In this document: positions 16,739-28,938 of the stretch, one piece after another | Position numbering within the stretch: position 1 is the first letter of the stretch | Layout: each line of letters starts with the position of its first letter | NCBI GenBank assembly: GCA_945889475.1 | Contig: CAMDBT010000001.1 | Span: 62,001 to 126,000, forward strand | DNA from: Bifidobacterium breve | Lineage (GTDB): Bacteria; Actinomycetota; Thermoleophilia; Solirubrobacterales; Solirubrobacteraceae | Length of the DNA stretch: 64,000 bases | Direction: 5' to 3' | The notes under the pieces: generated by a model | Seen by the model: the letters and a program-made list of their open reading frames with translations, nothing else | The model's database searches: none | What the model was told of the DNA's origin: nothing | Made by a program: the position numbers and the translations under genes

Positions 16739-17998
16739 TTAGGTTGACTCCTCGGCTCGTAGTGCGATGTCGCTGCGCGCCTGTTTTCCGTCGAATTCGA
16801 TCTCCTCCACTCCAGCATAGGCGGCCGCGCGCGCTGCAGCGGGCGTTTCACCGAGCGCCGTGACGTTGAGAACACGGCCTCCAGCGGTCACGAGCGCGCC
16901 CTCCACGGCGGCAACGCCGGCGCATGTCAGCTCCAGCGGATCGGTGATTCTCTCAAGGCCGCTAATCGCGTCGCCGAGCCGCGGTGAGTCCGGATAACCG
17001 GCGCTGGCGAGTACAACGGTCACCGCCCAGCGGGGATCCCAGTCCAGCTCACGGCCGGCCAAGCCACCTGACTTGGTCGCGGCCAGCAGCAGCTCCGCCA
17101 GATCACTTCGCAGTCGCGGCAGCACGGCCTGCGTCTCCGGATCACCGAAGCGTGCGTTGTACTCCAAGACCTTGGGTCCCTCGACCGTCATCATCAGGCC
17201 TGCGTAGAGGACGCCATGGAACGGTGTGCCGGCGGCGGCGAAGTAGTCAACGATCGGCTGGTGGACGAGCGCTGACAGCTCGGCGACGCGGGCTGCGTCG
17301 ACTCCCGGAACAGGACAGTAGGAACCCATCCCGCCGGTGTTCGGGCCAAGATCGCCGTCGAAGATTCGCTTGTAATCCTGTGCCGGGGCCATCGGTACCG
17401 CGCGCTCGCCGTCGCAGAGCGCCAGCAGCGAGAGCTCCTCGCCTTCAAGGAACTCTTCGACGACTACTTGGCCGTCGCCGAAGCGACGCTCAACGAGAAA
17501 CTCTTCGAGCGCCGCGCGCGCTTCGGCCTCGTCGGCAGCGATCACGACACCCTTGCCGGCGGCGAGGCCGTCAAACTTGATCACCGCCGGGTAGCCGCGC
17601 ACTGCGGCGATCGCCTGCTCGACGCTGAGCGCCGTCGTCCAGCCGCCGGTTGGCACGCCGGCGGCCTCCATCACCTCTTTCGCGTAAGCCTTCGACCCTT
17701 CGAGCCTCGCGGCGGCAGCGACCGGGCCGAATGCCGCAATCCCAGCCGCGCGCAGTGCGTCAACGAGTCCGCCGACGAGCGGCGCCTCGGGGCCGACGAC
17801 GACAAGCTCGACGTTCCGCTCAGCGGCAAGCTGGACGATCTGGTCGACCGCGTCGGCGGCAACCGGCAGGCACTCGGCATCAGCGACAATCCCCGCGTTA
17901 CCGGGGGCGCAGAGAAGCTCAGTCACAAGCGGCGAGCGCGCCAGCGCGCGGATGATCGCGTGCTCCCTGCCGCCGCTACCAACTACGAGGACCTTCAC
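16739..17998 (-). CDS. purD: Phosphoribosylamine-glycine ligase
   Basis: PurD is the ATP-grasp enzyme of step 2. The 419-residue protein begins VKVLVVGSGGREHAI from a GTG codon, which lies one base after the preceding stop. It has GPEAPLVGG, IKFDGLAAGKGV, the diagnostic ligand loop NTGGMGSYCPVP and EYNARFGDPETQ. A longer frame upstream is antisense-free but lies inside the GYD gene and is not supported. The GTG start and tight spacing indicate coupling to the GYD gene. Confidence 0.96.
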   Translation of the reverse strand: MKVLVVGSGGREHAIIRALARSPLVTELLCAPGNAGIVADAECLPVAADAVDQIVQLAAERNVELVVVGPEAPLVGGLVDALRAAGIAAFGPVAAAARLEGSKAYAKEVMEAAGVPTGGWTTALSVEQAIAAVRGYPAVIKFDGLAAGKGVVIAADEAEARAALEEFLVERRFGDGQVVVEEFLEGEELSLLALCDGERAVPMAPAQDYKRIFDGDLGPNTGGMGSYCPVPGVDAARVAELSALVHQPIVDYFAAAGTPFHGVLYAGLMMTVEGPKVLEYNARFGDPETQAVLPRLRSDLAELLLAATKSGGLAGRELDWDPRWAVTVVLASAGYPDSPRLGDAISGLERITDPLELTCAGVAAVEGALVTAGGRVLNVTALGETPAAARAAAYAGVEEIEFDGKQARSDIALRAEEST

Positions 17999-17999
17999 G

Positions 18000-18281
18000 T
18001 CAGAGCGCGTCGATGAACTCTTCGACCGGGAAGGCGACGAGCGTTTCGTAGAGGGCGGTCCCGCGCGAACCGAGTTCCAGCGAGATCCGCGCCATCGTGA
18101 TGTCATCGGGGGCTTCAACGACGTTGACGAAGTCGTAGCGACCGAGCGTCGACCACTGCGCCACTACGGTCGCGCCGAGCTGATGGATCTCGGTGTTTAC
18201 CTCTCTGATCCGTGTCGGATTGTTCTTGACCGTCGCGACCCCTTCGGGGGTCAGTTTCGAAAGCATGATGTAGGTCGGCAT
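18000..18281 (-). CDS. GYD-domain protein leading the purine operon
   Basis: This 93-residue ferredoxin-fold protein of the GYD family takes its name from GRYDFVNVVEAPDD, here GRYD. It starts MPTYIMLSKLTPEG and ends FPVEEFIDAL, typical of the family; the protein is full length. No enzymatic function is established for the family. It is the first gene of the purine cluster, one base before purD. A strong Shine-Dalgarno, GGAGG, lies 4 nt before its ATG, directly next to a hairpin. A dimeric sensing or regulatory role is possible but unproven. Confidence 0.88.
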   Translation of the reverse strand: MPTYIMLSKLTPEGVATVKNNPTRIREVNTEIHQLGATVVAQWSTLGRYDFVNVVEAPDDITMARISLELGSRGTALYETLVAFPVEEFIDAL

Positions 18282-18288
18282 GGCGCCT

Positions 18289-18307
18289 CCGTCGTCGTGT
18301 ACGACGG
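18289..18307 (-). terminator. Hairpin between clpB and the GYD/purine operon
   Basis: CCGTCGT (18289-18295) and ACGACGG (18301-18307) form a 7-bp stem with a 5-nt loop in the 36 nt between clpB and the GYD gene. It touches the GGAGG ribosome site. No U-tract is seen, so it may be a weak terminator, or a structure affecting translation. Confidence 0.4.
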
Positions 18308-18317
18308 TTCTACTCGA

Positions 18318-20885
<2,568 letters not shown>

Positions 20886-20887
20886 AC

Positions 20888-20914
20888 AGATCTAAGTCTA
20901 GCAGACTTAGATCT
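20888..20914 (-). promoter_or_regulatory. HAIR-like HspR operator overlapping the clpB promoter
   Basis: AGATCTAAGTCT (20888-20899) and AGACTTAGATCT (20903-20914) are perfect 12-bp arms around a 3-nt centre. In it, CTAAGT-N7-ACTTAG has the arm-and-spacer geometry of the actinobacterial HAIR element (CTTGAGT-N7-ACTCAAG). On the minus strand TTGCAA and TAGACT, 16 nt apart, form a possible promoter whose spacer and -10 lie in the palindrome, so a bound repressor would block RNA polymerase. Confidence 0.7.
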
Positions 20915-20936
20915 TTTTGCAACCGGATTGCGCCGT

Positions 20937-21386
20937 TTAGGCCCTGCGGCGGCCGCGGAAGTCTGCCGCTCGAACGACGTCGGTCGATCTGCGCTCGACC
21001 GGCACCAGTTCGCCGCGCAAGGTTCGCCGCGCGGTCTCCAGCTCAGCCTCCATCTCGGCGCGGACTTCGCTGCTCTGCTGCTCGAGCTCCTCAAGCCGCC
21101 GGCGCGTAGCCTCTAACTGTTCCTCTAGCGCCAGCACTCGCTCGACGCCGGCTAGGTTTAGACCTAGCTCGGTCGTCATCTCCTGAATCCGACGCAGACG
21201 GTCAACATCGGTCTGCGAGTAGAGCCGCGTCCCCTTCGGCGAGCGCTGAGGGGAGATCAGCCCGCGGTGCTCATACATGCGCAACGTTTGGGGGTGCATC
21301 TCAGCCAGTTCAGCGGCGACCGAGATCATAAAAACGCCGCGACCGGAGTCGACCGTGATCCGCGTTGTGGTTCTGCGCGTCGCCAT
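20937..21386 (-). CDS. hspR: Heat-shock repressor HspR (MerR family)
   Basis: HspR represses dnaK and clpB operons by binding HAIR elements, with DnaK as co-repressor in Streptomyces. The 149-residue protein has the MerR-type helix-turn-helix (FMISVAAELAEMHPQTLRMYEHRGLI, residues about 19-45). It continues with SPKGTRLYSQTDVDRLRRIQ, then a coiled coil (residues 75-125), and ends in basic residues. The ATG at 21386 overlaps the dnaJ stop as TGATG; a GTG one codon earlier is equally possible. A 48-nt gap with the inverted repeat separates it from clpB. Confidence 0.94.
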   Translation of the reverse strand: MATRRTTTRITVDSGRGVFMISVAAELAEMHPQTLRMYEHRGLISPQRSPKGTRLYSQTDVDRLRRIQEMTTELGLNLAGVERVLALEEQLEATRRRLEELEQQSSEVRAEMEAELETARRTLRGELVPVERRSTDVVRAADFRGRRRA

Positions 21387-22483
21387 CACTTGTCCGAGCT
21401 GCCGCCGAATAGTCTGGCTCTTGGATCGCCACCGTTCATCGTCTCCGACAGCTTCGCGACCAGCTCGGACTGCTCGTCGGTCAGCTCCGAGGGCACCTCG
21501 ACGACGAAGCGGTAGTGGATGTCGCCGCGCGTCTCCTTCTTGCCTGCGCCGAGCCGCGGCGGCCCCTCACCGCGCAGCCTCTGGACGCTGCCGCTGCGCG
21601 TGCCGGGTGGAACGCGCAACGTCTTGCGACCATCGAGCGTCGGCACCTCAACCTCGGCGCCGAGCAGCTGCTCGGGCACGGTCAGCGCCACTTCGACCTC
21701 CACGTTGTCGCCCTTGCGGCGGAAGATCAACGACGGCGCGACGCGTGTGATCACGTAGAGGTCGCCGTCCGGGCCGCCGTGACCACCGGGCTCGCCGCGG
21801 CCGGCGATCCGCACCCGCGAGCCTTCCTTGACGCCGGCCGGAATGTTGACCTTCAGCCGCTTCGTCTTCTCCACTTGGCCGCTACCGCCGCAGGTGCGGC
21901 AGGGATCTTCGATGATCGCACCGCTTCCTTGACAGCGCGCACACGGCTGGGAGATCGAGAACAGCCCCTGCCCCTGCGAGTCGATGCCGCGCCCTTGGCA
22001 GCTTGAGCAGACCTTCGGCGAGGTGCCTTCAGCAGCGCCGGTGCCGTGGCAGCTGCCGCAGGCACCAGGGATCGAGAGCGTGACCGGAACCTGAATCCCT
22101 GCCAGAGACTGGTCGAAGCTGAGGCGCACCTCAGTTTCAAGATCGCGGCCGCGCGTCGGGCGCGGGCGGCCAGCGCGGCCACGCGGCTCGTCGCCACCGA
22201 AGAAGCTGGAAAAGATGTCGCCAAAGGTTGAGGGGTCAAAGGGAACTCCGCCGGGGCCGCCGCCACTGAACATGCCGCCGCTGTCGTATTGCTTGCGCTT
22301 CTCGGGGTCGCCGAGGATGTCGTAGGCGGCCGACACCTGCTTGAAGCGCTCCTCGGCTGCCTCGTTACCGGGGTTCTGGTCCGGGTGGTTCTCGCGCGCG
22401 AGCTTGCGATAGGCCTTCTTGATCTCAGGGGCCGACGTCTTCTTGTCGACGCCAAGAACCTTGTAGAGGTCGGGCTGAGCCAT
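21386..22483 (-). CDS. dnaJ: Chaperone DnaJ (type I Hsp40)
   Basis: DnaJ delivers substrates to DnaK and stimulates its ATPase. The 365-residue protein has a J-domain with the HPD motif (ENHPDQNPG), a Gly/Phe region (SGGMFSGGGPGG), and four zinc motifs of the CxxCxGxG type (CGSCHGTG, CSSCQGRG, CARCQGSG, CRTCGGSG). A C-terminal substrate domain follows. The ATG at 22483 (MAQPDLYKVLGV) is chosen over an upstream frame extension that lies in grpE. Actinobacteria often have two dnaJ paralogues; this is the one in the dnaK operon. Confidence 0.96.
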   Translation of the reverse strand: MAQPDLYKVLGVDKKTSAPEIKKAYRKLARENHPDQNPGNEAAEERFKQVSAAYDILGDPEKRKQYDSGGMFSGGGPGGVPFDPSTFGDIFSSFFGGDEPRGRAGRPRPTRGRDLETEVRLSFDQSLAGIQVPVTLSIPGACGSCHGTGAAEGTSPKVCSSCQGRGIDSQGQGLFSISQPCARCQGSGAIIEDPCRTCGGSGQVEKTKRLKVNIPAGVKEGSRVRIAGRGEPGGHGGPDGDLYVITRVAPSLIFRRKGDNVEVEVALTVPEQLLGAEVEVPTLDGRKTLRVPPGTRSGSVQRLRGEGPPRLGAGKKETRGDIHYRFVVEVPSELTDEQSELVAKLSETMNGGDPRARLFGGSSDK

Positions 22484-22493
22484 CGCTACTCGC

Positions 22494-23089
22494 CTAAGCG
22501 GCGACGACGACCTTCGCCGCGCGCAGAACCTCGTCGCCAATCATGTATCCCTGTTCGTAGATCTCGATCACCGTGCCCGCCTGCTGCCCTTCGGCTGGCT
22601 GCTGTGCAACGGCCTCGTGCTGGTGCGGACTGAACGCTTCGCCAACCGCCGCGTCACGGACGATGCCAACCCGCGCTAAGGCCGCAAGCAACTCCTGCTG
22701 AACCCGCTGAAGTCCACCGACCAGTTCAGGGCTTGAGCTCTCCGGGTGAGCCTCGGCGGCATTGATCGCGCGGTCGAGGTTGTCGAGCGTCGGCAAGAGC
22801 TCGCGCGCAAGCTTTGCGATCCCACGCTGCTCAGCCTGAGCAGCGTCGCGGCTCGTCCGCTTGCGAAAGTTGTCGAGCTCGGCGACCGAGCGCAGCCACT
22901 GATCCTTGTAATCGGGCTCAACCGGCTCCGCGTCAACAGCGGGCTCTTGGCCGGTGACGGCGTCTCCTTCGATCACCTCCGCCGGGGCGTCGGCTTCGAT
23001 CACCTCCGCCTGGGCGTCGGCTTCGGCCTGCGCGAGCTCAGCCTCGGGCGGCGCCTGCTCGGGCACCGTCGGGTCCGATCCACTCTGCA

Positions 23090-23090
<1 letters not shown>
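22494..23090 (-). CDS. grpE: Nucleotide exchange factor GrpE
   Basis: GrpE releases ADP from DnaK. The 198-residue protein has a long acidic N-terminal tail with an imperfect repeat (AEVIEADAPAEVIEGDA). The coiled coil with DQWLRSVAELDNFRKRT follows, and then the C-terminal beta domain (IVRDAAVGEAFSPHQHEAV, YEQGYMIGDEVLRAAKV). The ATG overlaps the dnaK stop as TAATG. Confidence 0.96.
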
Positions 23091-24991
<1,901 letters not shown>

Positions 24992-25044
24992 GTTCTTATC
25001 CTGCTCCTTGTTCTAATGCGGCCCAGTCGGCCGACGTTTACTGG

Positions 25045-25063
25045 CTAAGCACCCAAAGTTTAG
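25045..25063 (-). promoter_or_regulatory. Second HAIR-like operator upstream of dnaK
   Basis: The 19-nt element CTAA-N11-TTAG has the same outer bases and spacing as the core of the clpB palindrome, though its inner arms are less symmetric. It lies about 55-70 nt before the dnaK ATG, downstream of a possible -10 TAAGAT at 25080-25085 on the minus strand. A roadblock type of HspR repression would fit. Confidence 0.45.
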
Positions 25064-25125
25064 GGCAGCCAGCCACAAAATCTTAGTGGTAGTGTAGCAG
25101 ATCTTTGGAGGCTTCGAAGCGCCGC

Positions 25126-25815
25126 TCAGATCCCCCTTGAAGGGCACATTCTGGCCAGTTCGCAGCCGCCGCAGTCGGGATTGCGCGCGTGGCAGCTGCG
25201 GCGCCCATGACGGAGCAGATTCAGGTGGAATTCAAGCGCCGCGCCGGCTGGCGTGATCCGCGCCAGTTCGTCGTGAAGCTCGTCGAACGGGGCCCCGGGG
25301 CGCAGCAGGCCAAGCCGCTTCGCGACGCGCGAAACGTGCGTATCGACAGGCACGTCGGGCAGCCCGAAAGAGAAGCAGAGCACGCAGGCCGCCGTCTTGC
25401 GGCCGACACCAGGCAAGGCGCAGAGATAGGCCTGCGACTCAGCTAGCGGCGCCTCACGCATCCATTCCAGATCGAGCGGGTCACCGATCGCCTCGAGGAT
25501 GTCGTGGATCCGCTGCGATTTGACCTTCGAAATGCCGCCAGGGCGGATCGCCTGCTCGATCTGCTCGACCGGCGCTGCGCGAACCTGCTCCCAGCTGGCG
25601 AAGCGGCTGCGCAGGCGCAGGAAGGCGACGTCGCGGTTGCGGTCGTTGGTCGACTGTGAGAGCACGGTCAGGATCAGCTCGCCGAGCGGATCGCCGTGCG
25701 GCTCAATCAGCGCTGCGCCGTAAAGCTCGCGCAACCGCTGGCGGATCGCCGCCACGCGCCGCGCCGTTGGCGGCTTCCAGTCCTTGCGCGCAACGGTTGG
25801 AATGCGAGCCGCCAT
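25126..25815 (-). CDS. nth: Endonuclease III-type DNA glycosylase/AP lyase
   Basis: Nth removes oxidised pyrimidines and nicks abasic sites. The 229-residue protein has the helix-hairpin-helix LPGVGRKTAACVL, with the catalytic Lys, and the catalytic Asp in VPVDTHVSRVAKRLGL. A C-terminal [4Fe-4S] site C-x6-C-x2-C-x5-C (CHARNPDCGGCELARMC) is present. The ATG at 25815 (MAARIPTVARKDW) has TACCGT 7 nt upstream. It is divergent from the hydrolase gene with only 27 nt between the start codons. Confidence 0.95.
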   Translation of the reverse strand: MAARIPTVARKDWKPPTARRVAAIRQRLRELYGAALIEPHGDPLGELILTVLSQSTNDRNRDVAFLRLRSRFASWEQVRAAPVEQIEQAIRPGGISKVKSQRIHDILEAIGDPLDLEWMREAPLAESQAYLCALPGVGRKTAACVLCFSFGLPDVPVDTHVSRVAKRLGLLRPGAPFDELHDELARITPAGAALEFHLNLLRHGRRSCHARNPDCGGCELARMCPSRGI

Positions 25816-25832
25816 CGCCCTGACGGTATCGT
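25813..25832. promoter_or_regulatory. Overlapping divergent -10 boxes of nth and the hydrolase gene
   Basis: On the minus strand TACCGT (25823-25828) is 7 nt before the nth ATG. On the plus strand TATCGT (25827-25832) precedes the hydrolase start by 10 nt to ATG or 4 nt to an in-frame GTG. The two boxes share two base pairs, so the promoters may exclude each other. Confidence 0.3.
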
Positions 25833-25842
25833 GCGAGTGGCG

Positions 25843-26673
25843 ATGGCGGCGCTCAGCGAACAGACCGAAATGATTGACGGGGAGCCGATCTTCTGGCGTA
25901 GCGGCGCGAGTCCGGCAACGCCGCCGCTCTACATCCATGGAGTCCCCAGCAATAGCGACGACTGGACCGAGTTCTTGAAGCTAACGGGAGGCTTCGCGCC
26001 CGACCTGCCCGGCTTCGGCCGCAGCTCCAAGCGCGGCGACCGTAGTTACACCGTTGAAGGCTTCGACCGCTTCATCGAATCGTTCTGCCAGCGCCACGAG
26101 CTCGAGCAGGTGCAGCTACTGGTTCACGACTGGGGCGCCGTTGGCCTGAGCTGGGCGCAGCGCTTTCCGCAGAAGGTTGAGCGGCTCGTGATCATCAACG
26201 CCGTGCCGCTGCTGCCTGGCTACCACTGGCACCGCATTGCACGCGCTTGGCGCACGCGTGGACTCGGTGAGCTGCTGATGGGCTCCAGCAGCCGTTTCGT
26301 CTTCAAGCAGCTCTCTCGCGAGGCGAACTTCACGCCCGGTCCGCTGCCAGAGCACTTCATCAGCTCGGTCGATGATCACTTCGATCAAGGAACCCAGCGC
26401 TCAATTCTCGAGCTCTACCGCACCAGCCCCGAAACGAAACTCGCAGCGCTCGGCGCAAATCTTGGCGCAATCGAATGCCCCGCACTGATCATCTGGGGGG
26501 ACCATGACCGTTACATCCCTAGCCACTTCGCCGATGATTACGCCGCCGCGCTTGGCGGGCCAAGCAAGGTGATTCATCTGCCCGACGCCGGCCACTGGCC
26601 TTGGTTCGACCGGCCCGACGTGCTCGGAGAGGTGGCCGACTTCTTCAACGGGCAGCAACAATTCGCTACGTAG
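25843..26673 (+). CDS. Alpha/beta hydrolase with Asp nucleophile (haloalkane dehalogenase/epoxide hydrolase type)
   Basis: The 276-residue protein has the oxyanion motif HGVP (32-35) and the nucleophile elbow LLVHDWGAVGL, with Asp96 in place of Ser. The acid region is WGDHDRYIP (around Asp220-222) and the catalytic His251 is in DAGHWPWF. An Asp nucleophile in HDWGA is the mark of haloalkane dehalogenases and epoxide hydrolases, which form a covalent alkyl-enzyme. The two halide-binding Trp of dehalogenases would be Trp97 plus one in the cap, which I cannot fix. The ATG at 25843 is chosen; GTG at 25837 is possible. The substrate is unknown. Confidence 0.87.
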   Translation: MAALSEQTEMIDGEPIFWRSGASPATPPLYIHGVPSNSDDWTEFLKLTGGFAPDLPGFGRSSKRGDRSYTVEGFDRFIESFCQRHELEQVQLLVHDWGAVGLSWAQRFPQKVERLVIINAVPLLPGYHWHRIARAWRTRGLGELLMGSSSRFVFKQLSREANFTPGPLPEHFISSVDDHFDQGTQRSILELYRTSPETKLAALGANLGAIECPALIIWGDHDRYIPSHFADDYAAALGGPSKVIHLPDAGHWPWFDRPDVLGEVADFFNGQQQFAT

Positions 26674-26690
26674 AAGGAGCCTCGCGCGGG

Positions 26691-26705
26691 TATGATTGGG
26701 CTATG
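26691..26705 (+). promoter_or_regulatory. Leaderless-type promoter of the polytopic membrane protein
   Basis: TATGAT (26691-26696), one base from the TATAAT consensus, is followed by 6 nt and the ATG at 26703. Confidence 0.5.
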
Positions 26706-28304
26706 AGTACGGCGTTCGCCCGCGAGCGCGCCGCGGCGCCGATCTGGATTTTGGCGGCGGCGCTCGCAGCCCTTTGGCTGCTGCTCGCCCCACCGACACC
26801 AGACCTCGCCGCGCAGGTTTTCAGAGCGGCGCTCTTCCGCAGCGAAGGCTTCGCGGTCTGGGACTCAGCTTGGTACGGCGGTCACAACCTGCCCGGCTAT
26901 AGCCTGCTCTTCCCGCCGCTGGCGGCGCTGCTAGGGCCGAGACTGCTCGGCGCGCTCGCCGTCACCGCCTCAGCGGTTCTGTTTGAGCGGCTGATGAGTC
27001 GTCACTTCCCCCAGCGGGCGGCGCGCTGGGCGACAGTCTGGTTCGCGTTCGCCGCCGTCGGCGACCTGATGATCGGGCGGGTTACCTTCGCGCTCGGCGT
27101 GACTTTTGGTCTTGCCTGCCTACTGGCGCTGGACCGCAAGCGGACGGCGCTGGCGATCCTCGCCGCGATCGCCTGCGCAGCCGCCAGCCCGGTTGCTGGC
27201 GCCTTCACCGTGCTTGCCGCTGTTGCGCTTGCGATTGCTCAGCGCTCGCGCGCTGCTGCGGGCGCCGCGGCGGTCAGCGCGATCACGGTGCTCGTGATGG
27301 CGCTGGGCTTTCCTGAAGGGGGAGTTCAGCCGTACCCGCTGCGCAGCACGATTATCCCTGTCGCGGCGACGATCGCAATCGCGCTGCTAGCTGGCCCGCA
27401 GCGCCGCGCGCTGCAGATCGGCGCCTGGCTCTACGCGCCGACCTGCATCCTCGCCTCGCTGATCCCATCGCCTCTAGGAGAGAACGTCGCGCGCCTCGGC
27501 GTCCTCTGCGCCGGCCCGCTACTGATAGCGCTGATCTTGAGCCGACCGGCGCCGATCAAACACCTGCGGATTGTCGTCATGATCGCTGCCGCAGTCGCCG
27601 GCTGGCAGCTGCTCGGGCCGCTGCGTGAAACGGCGAAGGGCGCTGTCGATCCATCTACGGCAGCGGCTTACCACCGGCCGCTGATCGAGTTCTTCAAGAC
27701 CCGTGGCAGCGAGCCGTTCCGGGTTGAGGTTCCGTTCACGCGCGCCCACTGGGAAGCCGCCCACCTCGCCCCGGCGATCACACTCGCGCGCGGCTGGTCA
27801 ACACAGCTCGACACCAAGTACGGCGCACTCTTCTATCGCCACGACAAGCCCTTCAGCGCCGTCGAATACCGCCGCTGGTTGGACCGCAACGCGGTTCGTT
27901 ACGTTGCCGTCGCTGACGCCGCGCCGGACCCAAGCAGTCGTCGCGAACTGGAAGTCATCGCGTCCCAGCCGAGCTGGCTCACGCCGCTCTGGAGCAGCGC
28001 CCACTGGAAGGTCTACGAAGTGACCGACCACCAGCCGCTACTTACCGGGCCCGGCGAGCTGATAGCACTCGGCCGCGACAGCTTCACGATTCAGGCCCAC
28101 CGCGCCGCGCCTATGATCGTGCGCGTGCGTTGGACAAGTTTCTTCACCGTTACGAAGGGGTCGGCCTGCCTCGCCCGAGTCAAGGACGGCTGGACCGAGG
28201 TAACGCCGGTTCGGCCGGGGCCGATCATGATCGCCGCGCGCTTTGACGTCGAGCGGATGACCGAACAGAAGTCGATCTGCTCATCGGCCGGCGACAACCG
28301 ATGA
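26703..28304 (+). CDS. Polytopic membrane protein, possibly GT-C-like
   Basis: I do not recognise a named family for this 533-residue protein. It has about 9-10 hydrophobic segments in residues 13-330, starting IWILAAALAALWLLLA. The first extracytoplasmic loop contains WDSAWYGGHNLPGYS, acidic/aromatic in the way of GT-C glycosyltransferases. A soluble C-terminal part (residues 340-533) follows with no clear motif. Its stop overlaps the next gene, a CDP-alcohol phosphatidyltransferase, as ATGA, so the two are cotranslated. A role in lipid or polyprenol-linked sugar metabolism is an inference from this context only. Confidence 0.8.
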   Translation: MSTAFARERAAAPIWILAAALAALWLLLAPPTPDLAAQVFRAALFRSEGFAVWDSAWYGGHNLPGYSLLFPPLAALLGPRLLGALAVTASAVLFERLMSRHFPQRAARWATVWFAFAAVGDLMIGRVTFALGVTFGLACLLALDRKRTALAILAAIACAAASPVAGAFTVLAAVALAIAQRSRAAAGAAAVSAITVLVMALGFPEGGVQPYPLRSTIIPVAATIAIALLAGPQRRALQIGAWLYAPTCILASLIPSPLGENVARLGVLCAGPLLIALILSRPAPIKHLRIVVMIAAAVAGWQLLGPLRETAKGAVDPSTAAAYHRPLIEFFKTRGSEPFRVEVPFTRAHWEAAHLAPAITLARGWSTQLDTKYGALFYRHDKPFSAVEYRRWLDRNAVRYVAVADAAPDPSSRRELEVIASQPSWLTPLWSSAHWKVYEVTDHQPLLTGPGELIALGRDSFTIQAHRAAPMIVRVRWTSFFTVTKGSACLARVKDGWTEVTPVRPGPIMIAARFDVERMTEQKSICSSAGDNR

Positions 28305-28924
28305 GTAGCCGCGTTCCCGGCGAGCGGCGCGAAGCGATGCGCGACGCGCTGATCGAATCGCGACTGACGCCCAACGCGATCTCGCTGACCGGCTTGGCAC
28401 TCTGCCTCGTTGCGGCAGGGCTGATCTTCGCCGACATGGTCGTGCTCGGTGGCGTCGCCTACATCATTGGTTCGATCTGCGACACGCTCGACGGTCGCTA
28501 CTCAAGGATGTCGGACAAAGGCTCGCCCTTCGGCGCCTTCCTCGATTCGACGCTGGACCGCGTTGAGGAGGGGGTCGTGCTGGCAGCAGTGGCCTACAAC
28601 TTCGCCGAGCAGGGCAACGGCGTCGAAGCGGCGATCTGCGCCGTCGCGATCCTCGCTTCGGTGATGGTCAGCTACGCCCGTGCCCGCGCCGAAGCGCTCG
28701 GCGTCGACTGCAAGGTTGGGATCGGCAGCCGCGCGACGCGCGTCGTAATCCTCTCAGTCGGCCTAGTCTTCGCCAACGGATTGGGGCTCGGCGACTTCTC
28801 GCTGCTTGCCCCGGCCGTAATCCTGCTTGCTGCGATCGGCATCATCACCACGCTTCAGCGCATCTTTCACGTCCGCGGCAAGCTGCTCGCCGCGGAACGG
28901 CAAAACGAGCAGCGAAGCCAATAG
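28301..28924 (+). CDS. CDP-alcohol phosphatidyltransferase, phosphatidylinositol-phosphate-synthase-like
   Basis: This 207-residue membrane enzyme joins a CDP-lipid to an alcohol phosphate. The family motif is complete: Asp61-x2-Asp64-Gly65, Arg69, Gly78-x3-Asp82-x3-Asp86, with Ser68 where Ala is usual. The stretch SPFGAFLDSTLDR is very like actinobacterial phosphatidylinositol-phosphate synthases, which use inositol-1-phosphate. About six membrane helices are visible. INO1, which makes inositol-1-phosphate, lies 1.6 kb downstream on the same strand, supporting this reading. Phosphatidylglycerophosphate synthase is the main alternative. Confidence 0.86.
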   Translation: MSSRVPGERREAMRDALIESRLTPNAISLTGLALCLVAAGLIFADMVVLGGVAYIIGSICDTLDGRYSRMSDKGSPFGAFLDSTLDRVEEGVVLAAVAYNFAEQGNGVEAAICAVAILASVMVSYARARAEALGVDCKVGIGSRATRVVILSVGLVFANGLGLGDFSLLAPAVILLAAIGIITTLQRIFHVRGKLLAAERQNEQRSQ

Positions 28925-28938
28925 CGCGGTAGCGGCCG

